Source: Dehalococcoidia bacterium
Lineage (GTDB): Bacteria > Chloroflexota > Dehalococcoidia > GIF9 > AB-539-J10
Assembly: GCA_030626915.1 (NCBI GenBank)
Contig: DAOUTC010000035.1
Coordinates: 1-9,997, forward strand
DNA: 9,997 nucleotides
Reading direction: 5' to 3'
Part shown: positions 1 through 4,750 of the stretch, piece after piece
Numbering within the stretch: the first letter of the stretch is position 1
Layout: each line of letters opens with the position of its first letter
Made by a program: the position numbers and the translations under genes
Notes under the pieces: generated by a model
Seen by the model: the letters and a program-made list of their open reading frames with translations, nothing else
Told to the model about the DNA's origin: nothing
Database searches by the model: none

Positions 1-240
1 AGTGGGGAGAGTATCCCTACGGAGTAAGGGTGAAATGGTGAGGTAAGAGCTCACCAGCAACCAGGTGACTGGTTGGCTGGGCAAACCCCACCTGGAGCAA
101 GACCAAATAGAAGGGCGTTTGAGGTGCTCGGCCAATGCTCTCGGGTTGGTCGCTTGACCCTGATGGTAACATCAGGGCTAGATGGATGGTCACCACCCTA
201 TTTTAGGGTACAGAATTCGGCTTATAGGTTTACTTGCTCA
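1..240 (+). ncRNA. rnpB: RNase P RNA (bacterial type A), 3' part, 5' end outside the window
   Basis: Catalytic RNA of ribonuclease P, which removes 5' leaders from precursor tRNAs. The core is recognisable by eye: GGGTGAAA followed by GGTAAGAG flanked by complementary GGTGA/TCACC arms (about 27-55), a 7-bp hairpin closed by a GTGA (GNRA) tetraloop (58-75), then CCTGGAGCAAG and ACCAAATAG (about 91-110, the P15/J region), CTAGATGGATGG (about 179-190), and the conserved 3' segment ACAGAATTCGGCTTAT (210-225). By comparison with the E. coli RNA the mature end should be about 15 bases after GGCTTAT, near 240. At the place of the L15 GGU motif, which contacts the tRNA 3' CCA, this RNA reads GGC (80-82) if my alignment is right. 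The first half (P1 5' strand to P9) is missing only because the window starts inside the gene. ORF-like frames across it are not genes. Confidence 0.95.
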
Positions 241-283
241 TTTTTGCTATATGGCATAAAAACCAAAACAAAAAAATTCTCAG

Positions 284-345
284 GGTTTTGTATTTGCTCA
301 AGGACAAAAGTGAGACCAAAACCTTAACCAGGGAATTACCCAAGG
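284..345 (+). other. Tandem potential hairpins downstream of rnpB
   Basis: Two adjacent foldable segments lie in the spacer between rnpB and the next ORF. The first pairs GGTTTTG (284-290) with CAAAACC (317-323) and, inside it, CTCA (297-300) with TGAG (311-314). The second pairs CCTT (322-325) with AAGG (342-345) and GGG (331-333) with CCC (339-341). They share two bases, so both cannot form completely at once. A competing long-range pair is ATTTGCTCA (292-300) with TGAGCAAAT (381-389). No run of T follows, so an intrinsic terminator is not supported. I do not recognise a known riboswitch class. This is read from pairing only. Confidence 0.3.
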
Positions 346-426
346 CGGAAACAAGGGGAAATATAAAGTCTCAGCAGCCATGAGCAAATTTGCCTCAACC
401 CTCATCCCGGGGTAAAAATAATAATT

Positions 427-693
427 GTGGAACATTTATCACCCCAACTTCGTGACTTTATTCTCTTCTGTGCTGAGCGCCGTGGGGCAGAGTGGCCAGT
501 TATATACGATGAAATGACCAGGGTAGCGGGACAAAGATTATTCCGAGGAATGGGCCACCTAGAACTGAAACAGCTAGGATTGTCATTCTCCCTCTCTGGT
601 TTGGATAAGACCATCGAATTGGTAAAACAAGCTACCTCTCAAAGCCACCAGCAGAAAGAAACTCCAAAAACCACGAAGGCTGATATAAACTAA
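427..693 (+). CDS. Hypothetical protein, 88 aa
   Basis: I do not recognise this protein. It starts LSPQLRDFILFCAERRGAEW and continues with a segment predicted mainly helical (residues about 5-65), ending in a polar, Lys/Gln/Thr-rich tail (about 67-88). There is no signal peptide, membrane segment or cysteine motif (one Cys, at 13). The start used is GTG at 427; no Shine-Dalgarno sequence precedes it, and the frame stays open back to 367 without ATG, GTG or TTG, so the true start is uncertain. Coding is supported by the compact hydrophobic/charged pattern of the first two thirds; the opposite-strand frame over the same bases looks like a shadow. It lies 107 bases upstream of the phosphoesterase gene and could share a transcript with it. 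A small regulatory or adaptor role is possible but not shown. Confidence 0.55.
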   Translation: MEHLSPQLRDFILFCAERRGAEWPVIYDEMTRVAGQRLFRGMGHLELKQLGLSFSLSGLDKTIELVKQATSQSHQQKETPKTTKADIN

Positions 694-786
694 TCACATG
701 AACGAGTACAACTCTTTGAAATCCCCCTCATAAAGTGCTAACCTCTCTAAGTCCCTTGCTTAAAACAAAGTCCGCCGAAGCTCCTT

Positions 787-793
787 AAGGAGG
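787..793 (+). promoter_or_regulatory. Ribosome binding site fixing a TTG start
   Basis: AAGGAGG sits 7 bases before TTG at 801. An ATG at 796 is out of frame and too close, so the TTG start is well supported. The SD is half of a perfect 12-base palindrome, CTCCTTAAGGAG (781-792), so it could be partly masked in a short UUAA-loop hairpin. Confidence 0.75.
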
Positions 794-800
794 ATATGCT

Positions 801-1262
801 TTGAGAATAGGAGTGCTTGCTGATACTCATTCAACCTCACTTAGGGAGATTCCCCAAAAAATAGTTGATGCCCTTTCCACCGTAGATTTAATAATCCATG
901 CTGGAGATTTCACTACCAAGGAAGTGCTCAATGGGTTAAAGCAACTAGGGGAAGTGAAAGCAGTTCAGGGCAATATGGATTCAAATGAGATAAAAAGCAT
1001 GCTCCCGGTCAAGGAAATAATAGAAGTGAGGAACAAAAGAATTGGCATCACTCATGGCTCAGGTCCTCCCTGGAGAATTGAGCAAAGAGTGAGGGGGATG
1101 TTTGATCAACAAGTAGATATTATTGTCTATGGCCACACCCACAAAACTCAAAACAAGGTGATTGACGGTATCCTTTTCTTCAATCCAGGAAAGGTAACAA
1201 GCTCTTTTGGCATCCTTACAATTGAGGAAGATATCAAAGGGGAAATAATAAGCTCCAGATAA
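801..1262 (+). CDS. YfcE/MJ0936-family metallophosphoesterase
   Basis: Cytosolic calcineurin-like phosphodiesterase of the small YfcE/MJ0936 type, which uses two divalent metals to cut phosphodiester or phosphomonoester bonds; the physiological substrate is usually unknown. All metal and catalytic motifs are present in order: D8 and H10 (ADTH), D36 (HAGD), N58 (GNMD), H85 (THG), and H112/H114 (GHTH), followed by the usual NPG turn (128-130). At 153 aa it is the normal length for this single-domain family, with no signal peptide or membrane segment. The start is TTG, chosen because AAGGAGG lies 7 bases upstream. The gene may be transcribed with the small ORF before it, and it ends 6 bases from the stop of the convergent Memo-family gene, with no obvious terminator between. 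The family call is firm; the substrate cannot be read from the sequence. Confidence 0.93.
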   Translation: MRIGVLADTHSTSLREIPQKIVDALSTVDLIIHAGDFTTKEVLNGLKQLGEVKAVQGNMDSNEIKSMLPVKEIIEVRNKRIGITHGSGPPWRIEQRVRGMFDQQVDIIVYGHTHKTQNKVIDGILFFNPGKVTSSFGILTIEEDIKGEIISSR

Positions 1263-1268
1263 TCTTTT

Positions 1269-2102
1269 TTACCGCTTTATCACAATGGAACCGTAGCCAA
1301 CCACTCTGGAGAAATCTCCTGTCGTATCCCCACTGGTGGCATATTTCAATAAGTTTGCCGTTTTTGCTTTCATCTCTTTAGCTGCCACGATTGCCGAAGC
1401 TACTGGCCCATAGCCACACATGGTACAGTTAAGGAGCCTCCGCTGCTCATACAGCATTTCCTCATCAAGATTAACTATCGCTTCTATCATGGATCTATCT
1501 TTTTCTGCGGCTATAGAGTGAGGCTCATAGTGGGTGAAGTCGCTACTAGCTATGATTATGGCGTTATCACCAGCTTTGGAGATAGCTTTGCCCACTTCTC
1601 TGGCTGTCTCCATATCCTGAGCTAGCATGGCTATAGGCACAATCTTCAGTTCGCCATAGAGATGCTGAAGCCAGGGTAGCTGCACCTCTATACTATGCTC
1701 ATATATGTGAGCCGTCTCGTCTGCTTCAATTATCCCTCCTAAGACTCCGCGAGCAAACTCTTGGTTTATCTCCATCTTACCCAAAGGTGTCACCCAGGAA
1801 TTTTCCGTCCACACGGAAACTGGAGAACCATAGCCGGTATGATTAGGGCCCAGTATTACGGCTGTATCAAATACCCCGTCTTCAGCAAGCTCCTTGTAGG
1901 CATGAGCTGCTACTGGTCCAGAGTAAATATAGCCAGCATGAGGGACAACTAGAGCCACAATTTCTCTTGAACCCGCCTTATTCACCTGTGGCACAACTCC
2001 TGGACCAAGCTCATGCTTGTAACACCACTCAATTTGTTCCCTGAGCTCCTCAGGAGTGTCAGCGTAAAATGTACCCGAAACAACAGGCTTCCTTACCTTC
2101 AT
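1269..2102 (-). CDS. amrB: Memo-family protein (AmmeMemoRadiSam system protein B)
   Basis: Protein of the MEMO1/YjoQ family, related in fold to non-haem-iron dioxygenases of the LigB type; the human homologue Memo binds metal and takes part in redox signalling, while the bacterial role is poorly defined. Conserved residues are present: H55 in PHAGY, H88 in GPNHTG, H136 in YEHSIEVQLP, D188/H191 in SSDFTHY and C229 in MCGYGP, counting from the second ATG. These match the metal site His-His-Cys of the family. About 277 aa, full length. I place the start at ATG 2102 because the SD GAGGT (2113-2109) directly touches the earlier in-frame ATG at 2108 but is 6 bases from this one. It is last in the uppS operon, 16-22 bases after the 210-aa gene. 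The usual partners of the AmmeMemoRadiSam system (an AMMECR1-domain protein and a radical SAM enzyme) are not in this window. Confidence 0.92.
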   Translation of the reverse strand: MKVRKPVVSGTFYADTPEELREQIEWCYKHELGPGVVPQVNKAGSREIVALVVPHAGYIYSGPVAAHAYKELAEDGVFDTAVILGPNHTGYGSPVSVWTENSWVTPLGKMEINQEFARGVLGGIIEADETAHIYEHSIEVQLPWLQHLYGELKIVPIAMLAQDMETAREVGKAISKAGDNAIIIASSDFTHYEPHSIAAEKDRSMIEAIVNLDEEMLYEQRRLLNCTMCGYGPVASAIVAAKEMKAKTANLLKYATSGDTTGDFSRVVGYGSIVIKR

Positions 2103-2124
2103 AAACATACCTCAAAAGGCGACT

Positions 2125-2757
2125 TTAATCCTCGGCTTTCTCTTGTTCTTTCTTAGCACGGTCGCGAAGCCAGCGATGAATCTCATCCAACGCCGGTGGA
2201 AAGACGTTGAACACCTCTATATCAGCAGGAAATTGCAACCTGTGCCCCTCCATAATAAACAGAAGCCCAGCTTCATTGCCCTTAAGTGTCTCACTTATCC
2301 TTTTAGCCATAACTTCATATCTCTTCCTCAAAGCCTCAACATAAAATTCAGAAACCTTACTGGCCACCTTTTCACTTACAAAGCCAAGTAAAATGCATCT
2401 CTCCCAATCCGTGACCTCTTCGTATAACTCCTTCTCCTCAATCGCCTCAAATACAGCACCATTGTCACACTTCCCTTTAGCAATTTGATAGCTATCTGGA
2501 TTTACTTTCTCTACCACTCTCATACCATCTTCACCAGATTGAGAGATTGACTCGTGATAAACGTGGTTTATTTTCCCAATCCTCACTTCTAAATTAATTA
2601 GCTGCTCTGCTACCTGCTGCCAATAACGACCAATCCTCTCCTTGAATTCAGGTGGAGCACCTTTATTTGAGTATATAAGAGGGACAAGGTAAAGCTTTTT
2701 CCCTTGCTTAAATTGCTCTGCGAGCGGCTTTTCTATTCTGCCTATTTGCTCTGCCAT
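2125..2757 (-). CDS. Hypothetical protein, 210 aa
   Basis: I do not recognise a named family. The protein is soluble, rich in Glu/Lys and probably mostly helical, with no signal peptide, membrane segment or P-loop. Seen features: an N-terminal strand-like LYLVPLIYS (residues 22-30), a central VTDWERCILLGFVSEKV segment (about 115-131), then a long amphipathic stretch (132-160), LLFIMEGHRLQFP (165-177) and a highly charged helical tail. Only two cysteines (97 and 121). It starts one base after the stop of the 106-aa cysteine protein, and the two are therefore probably translationally coupled; a weak GAAGGA lies somewhat far upstream of the ATG. The Memo-family gene follows within about 20 bases. 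Tight coupling suggests a joint function with the cysteine protein, but no specific activity can be inferred. Confidence 0.8.
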   Translation of the reverse strand: MAEQIGRIEKPLAEQFKQGKKLYLVPLIYSNKGAPPEFKERIGRYWQQVAEQLINLEVRIGKINHVYHESISQSGEDGMRVVEKVNPDSYQIAKGKCDNGAVFEAIEEKELYEEVTDWERCILLGFVSEKVASKVSEFYVEALRKRYEVMAKRISETLKGNEAGLLFIMEGHRLQFPADIEVFNVFPPALDEIHRWLRDRAKKEQEKAED

Positions 2758-2758
2758 A

Positions 2759-3079
2759 CTACTTGCCAGATTCCTTCTCTTCTTTACCCCAGTTTTGCAT
2801 CATTTCCTTGATTCGCTGTGCAAGTCCAGGATTATCCTTAAGACGTTGTGCAAACACAGGGCAGCTTTGCAGAATCATATTCTGGCTCATAGATGCTATG
2901 TTTTCCAGAACTTCATCCATCTGGCTTCTGGCTGTCTCAGGAAGATTCGACCCCTGCATCATCAATCTAAACTGCGCAATGTCCTCAGCATTAACCTGCA
3001 TTGGAGTCACGCAGTTCTTATACCAGGGACATTCCCTACACCTGATGAGTGCCGCGGCTTCATCTAGAATATCGCCCAT
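2759..3079 (-). CDS. Small four-cysteine protein, putative Fe-S or zinc binder, 106 aa
   Basis: Unrecognised small soluble protein. It has exactly four cysteines: C14, C17 and C23 in RCRECPWYKNC, spaced CX2CX5C, and C73 in a Ser-Cys-Pro context. The CX2CX5C spacing with an aromatic between, plus a distant cysteine, resembles the [4Fe-4S] clusters of Cas4/AddB-type nucleases, though here the triad is N-terminal and the single Cys is C-terminal, and there is no nuclease domain. Zinc binding is the alternative. The segment between (about 30-70) and the end (75-100) look helical and Met/Gln-rich. Start ATG at 3079 is preceded by purine-rich AAGGAAAGGGA. It stands 68 bases after uppS and is followed after one base by the 210-aa gene. 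Metal binding is inference from spacing. Confidence 0.8.
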   Translation of the reverse strand: MGDILDEAAALIRCRECPWYKNCVTPMQVNAEDIAQFRLMMQGSNLPETARSQMDEVLENIASMSQNMILQSCPVFAQRLKDNPGLAQRIKEMMQNWGKEEKESGK

Positions 3080-3147
3080 TCTTCCATCCCTTTCCTTATA
3101 AAAGTAATTCTAACAGCTTTTGCTGATAAAAGGTAAATCAAGTTTAT

Positions 3148-3864
3148 TTAATCAGACGGTATTAAGGAGCCAAAACGACGCTGGCGTCCCTTATAAGCCA
3201 TAAGAGCTTTATCCATTTCATCACGGGTGAAGTCGGGCCATAAGACCGGGGTAAAGTAGAACTCAGCATAAGCTGCCTGCCACAGCAAGAAATTGCTCAG
3301 CCGCATTTCACCCCCAGTGCGAATAATAAGGTCAGGGTCAGGGATACCCGCGGTATAAAGGTACTGGCTAAAGAGAGCCTCATCTATATTTCCAGCTGGG
3401 ACACCCTCGTGTGTAAGACGTCGCGCTGCCTGTATAATTTCATCTCGCCCTCCATAATTGATGGCAAGGTTAACAGTCATTGCTTTGTTATCCTTGGTCA
3501 ATTCTACAGCGTGACTTATCTTGTTTCTTAGCTCCAATGGAAGTGCATCAAGTTTCCCCAAATGGCAAACCCTTATCCCTTTTCTTTGAGCAAATCTAAC
3601 TTCCTCATCAATCCTGCCCAGCAGGATTCGGAAAACCCCTTTTACCTCCTCCTTCGGTCGGCTCCAGTTCTCTGTGGAGAAAATATATAAGGTGACATAT
3701 TTAATGCCATAGTCAAAAAGAGCTTCCACTGTGCGGTGAGCATTAATCACCCCCTCACGATGACCAAATAAGCGAGGCAAGCCACGCTTCCTTGCCCACC
3801 TGCCATTGCCATCTATGATGATAGCAATATGCCGTGGAAGAGTATCCATATTATGGTGATTCAC
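3148..3864 (-). CDS. uppS: Isoprenyl (undecaprenyl) diphosphate synthase, cis-prenyltransferase
   Basis: Cytosolic, membrane-associated enzyme that adds isopentenyl diphosphate units in cis to farnesyl diphosphate, giving the C55 (or similar) lipid carrier for cell-wall and glycan synthesis. Family motifs are all visible: HIAIIIDGNGRWA (12-24; catalytic Asp18), FGHREG (33-38), STENWSRPKEEV (63-74), NYGGRDEI (about 135-142), IRTGGEMRLSNFLLWQ and AEFYFTPVLWPDF. Length 238 aa is normal. The first possible start is GTG at 3864; an ATG at 3849 would remove five residues. Neither has a Shine-Dalgarno sequence, and the predicted transcription start falls at about 3864, so translation is either leaderless from the GTG or begins at the ATG after a 15-base leader. 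It is the first gene of the operon running to the Memo-family gene; cdsA, dxr or frr, common uppS neighbours, are not seen. Confidence 0.96.
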   Translation of the reverse strand: MNHHNMDTLPRHIAIIIDGNGRWARKRGLPRLFGHREGVINAHRTVEALFDYGIKYVTLYIFSTENWSRPKEEVKGVFRILLGRIDEEVRFAQRKGIRVCHLGKLDALPLELRNKISHAVELTKDNKAMTVNLAINYGGRDEIIQAARRLTHEGVPAGNIDEALFSQYLYTAGIPDPDLIIRTGGEMRLSNFLLWQAAYAEFYFTPVLWPDFTRDEMDKALMAYKGRQRRFGSLIPSD

Positions 3865-3870
3865 ACCACT

Positions 3871-3899
3871 ACTATACTTGCATTAGCCACAGCTATCAA
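3871..3899 (-). promoter_or_regulatory. Sigma70-type promoter for the uppS operon
   Basis: On the minus strand, -35 TTGATA (3899-3894) and -10 TATAGT (3876-3871) each match the consensus at 5 of 6 bases with a 17-base spacer. The expected transcription start is about 3864, right at the first possible uppS start codon. Its -35 box is 10 bases from the -35 box of the divergent tRNA promoter. Confidence 0.7.
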
Positions 3900-3909
3900 G
3901 TGGCTTATG

Positions 3910-3938
3910 TTTACAAGGCTAGCTTTTTAGGCTAAAAT
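3910..3938 (+). promoter_or_regulatory. Sigma70-type promoter for the tRNA transcript
   Basis: -35 TTTACA (3910-3915), a 17-base spacer and -10 TAAAAT (3933-3938), each 5 of 6 matches to consensus. The expected start is about 3945, leaving a leader of about 6 bases before tRNA-Val(CAC). A TATAAT at 3942-3947 is too close to the tRNA to be its -10 box. Confidence 0.7.
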
Positions 3939-3950
3939 AAATATAATTTA

Positions 3951-4023
3951 GGGCGGTTAGCTCAGTGGTTAGAGCGCTTGCTTCACACGCAAGAGGTCAG
4001 TGGTTCAAGTCCACTACTGCCCA
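3951..4023 (+). tRNA. tRNA-Val (anticodon CAC)
   Basis: Complete cloverleaf: acceptor GGGCGGT/ACTGCCC with one G-T pair, D stem GCTC/GAGC, anticodon stem CTTGC/GCAAG with loop TTCACAC (anticodon CAC, reads GUG), 5-base variable loop, T stem AGTGG/CCACT with loop TTCAAGT, discriminator A. Unlike the three tRNAs downstream, CCA is not fully encoded: the bases after the discriminator are CTA, so CCA must be added enzymatically. Acceptor and D arms are identical to tRNA-Val(TAC) at 4669, which points to a shared origin. Confidence 0.96.
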
Positions 4024-4046
4024 CTATAAAAAGAGGAGGTAAAGAA

Positions 4047-4439
4047 ATGGCATCTAATGGTAATGGCAGAGGCGGCTTACTTAGCGCTGGTGGAATCCTG
4101 AGCATAATAGTAGGAGCATTTGAGATAATCGGTGGGGGGCTAGCAGCAGCTTTAGCGTGGCTTAGCATACCACTTTGTCGCCCAAGTTTCCCATTTTTTC
4201 CTGGCTTTGGGGGTGATTTTGGTATGGCTACAGTCCCGGCTTGGTTAACTATCGCAGGGATTGTCTTCGCTGTACTGGGTATAGTAGCTATAGTTGGCGG
4301 CATCTCAGCCATAAGGAGACGAAGCTTTGGTTTATCCCTGGCCGGGGCTATTTGTGCTCTTCTTCCCTTCAATATCCTGGGATTATTAGCAGTTATTTTT
4401 GTTTCCTTAGCTAAGGGAGAATTTGGTATAGAGGAGTAA
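4047..4439 (+). CDS. Small hydrophobic membrane protein, 130 aa, inside the tRNA unit
   Basis: Unrecognised integral membrane protein. A short polar N-terminus (MASNGNGRGG) is followed by three Gly/Ala/Ile-rich hydrophobic stretches at about 11-41, 62-88 and 94-121, separated by a Pro/Phe/Gly-rich loop containing CRPSFPFFPGFGG (44-56) and by a basic turn IRRRSFG (89-95). The third stretch contains a Pro that may kink it; the tail is acidic (GEFGIEE). Small Gly-rich multi-pass proteins like this occur widely without known function. Start ATG 4047 is chosen because GAGGAGG (4033-4039) lies 7 bases upstream; an in-frame ATG at 3978 would be inside tRNA-Val and is rejected. The gene begins 23 bases after tRNA-Val(CAC) and ends 2 bases before tRNA-Leu(CAG), so it is almost certainly cotranscribed with tRNAs, and processing of tRNA-Leu would cut the message directly behind its stop codon. 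Confidence 0.85.
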   Translation: MASNGNGRGGLLSAGGILSIIVGAFEIIGGGLAAALAWLSIPLCRPSFPFFPGFGGDFGMATVPAWLTIAGIVFAVLGIVAIVGGISAIRRRSFGLSLAGAICALLPFNILGLLAVIFVSLAKGEFGIEE

Positions 4440-4441
4440 AA

Positions 4442-4527
4442 GCCGAAGTGGCGGAATGGCAGACGCGCTACGTTCAGGGCGTAGTGTCCTTAAGGACATG
4501 AGGGTTCAAGTCCCTCCTTCGGCACCA
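4442..4527 (+). tRNA. tRNA-Leu (anticodon CAG)
   Basis: Class II tRNA: acceptor GCCGAAG/CTTCGGC, anticodon stem CTACG/CGTAG with loop TTCAGGG (anticodon CAG, reads CUG), a long variable arm with stem GTCC/GGAC around TTAA, T stem AGGG/CCCT, discriminator A and encoded CCA (4525-4527). It starts 2 bases after the stop codon of the membrane protein gene. Confidence 0.97.
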
Positions 4528-4539
4528 ATTGGATGGGGC

Positions 4540-4580
4540 CCCCGAAAAGTACACTGAGCGAAGCGAGGGACTTTTCGGGG
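4540..4580. repeat. Perfect 11-bp inverted repeat (REP-like hairpin) between tRNA genes
   Basis: CCCCGAAAAGT (4540-4550) is perfectly complementary to ACTTTTCGGGG (4570-4580), with a 19-base loop. The loop holds GCGAAGC (4558-4564), a sequence known to fold as an exceptionally stable DNA mini-hairpin, so the whole is a nested hairpin. No T run follows, so it is not a normal intrinsic terminator. Its place between tRNA-Leu and tRNA-Arg and its form suggest a repetitive extragenic palindrome or a processing/attenuation structure. Only one copy is in this window. Confidence 0.75.
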
Positions 4581-4587
4581 TATAGAT

Positions 4588-4664
4588 GCGCCTGTAGCTC
4601 AGCTGGATAGAGCGCAGCCCTGCGGAGGCTGAGGTCGCGGGTTCAAATCCCGCCAGGCGTGCCA
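4588..4664 (+). tRNA. tRNA-Arg (anticodon GCG)
   Basis: Cloverleaf: acceptor GCGCCTG/CAGGCGT with a G-T first pair, D stem GCTC/GAGC, anticodon stem CAGCC/GGCTG with loop CTGCGGA, T stem GCGGG/CCCGC, discriminator G, encoded CCA (4662-4664). The anticodon is GCG, reading CGC (and CGU by wobble). Most bacteria read these codons with an ACG anticodon edited to inosine, so G34 is unusual. The rest, including G37 and the flanking loop bases, looks like a bacterial tRNA-Arg(CCG) with one base changed at position 34. Confidence 0.95.
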
Positions 4665-4668
4665 TGTG

Positions 4669-4744
4669 GGGCGGTTAGCTCAGTGGTTAGAGCGCCTGTT
4701 TTACACACAGGAGGTCAGAGGTTCAAATCCTCTACTGCCCACCA
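4669..4744 (+). tRNA. tRNA-Val (anticodon TAC)
   Basis: Acceptor GGGCGGT/ACTGCCC, D stem GCTC/GAGC, anticodon stem CCTGT/ACAGG with loop TTTACAC (anticodon TAC), T stem AGAGG/CCTCT, discriminator A, encoded CCA (4742-4744). Same acceptor and D arm as tRNA-Val(CAC) at 3951; differences are in the anticodon and T stems. Four bases separate it from tRNA-Arg. Confidence 0.97.
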
Positions 4745-4750
4745 GAAATT

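Noticed and set aside
73..327. 84-aa + strand ORF at the left end
   Set aside because: It lies across the conserved RNase P RNA core and runs into the AT-rich spacer; the sequence is explained by rnpB.
341..360. GCGGAAACAA segment resembling part of a c-di-GMP-II riboswitch
   Set aside because: Only about ten bases agree; the conserved neighbouring elements and the pseudoknot partner are not seen.
402..614. 70-aa minus-strand ORF
   Set aside because: Antisense to the small + ORF, Arg/Ser/Pro-rich composition typical of a shadow frame.
1261..1272. T6 run between the convergent phosphoesterase and Memo-family stops as a terminator
   Set aside because: No stem precedes the T run on either strand.
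2759..3079. Cas4-like or CRISPR-linked nuclease
   Set aside because: Only the cysteine spacing is similar; the PD-(D/E)XK core is absent, the protein is far too short, and no CRISPR repeats occur in the window.
2763..3101. Two overlapping + strand ORFs opposite the cysteine protein
   Set aside because: Both are antisense to a gene with a coherent protein pattern and tight operon spacing; they have no SD and Ser/Cys/Leu-rich shadow composition.
3942..3947. TATAAT just before tRNA-Val(CAC) as the -10 box
   Set aside because: A start 7 bases downstream would fall inside the tRNA; the TAAAAT at 3933 with its -35 box fits better.
3978..4046. N-terminal extension of the membrane protein to ATG 3978
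   Set aside because: It would be translated from inside tRNA-Val(CAC); a strong SD 7 bases before ATG 4047 fits the shorter form.
3983..4372. 129-aa minus-strand ORF across tRNA-Val and the membrane protein gene
   Set aside because: Covers a tRNA antisense and is rich in Pro/Ala/Ile as expected for the reverse of a Gly-rich membrane protein.
4474..4665. 63-aa minus-strand ORF across tRNA-Leu and tRNA-Arg
   Set aside because: Its peptide text is the well-known artefact of translating tRNA genes in reverse; no gene.
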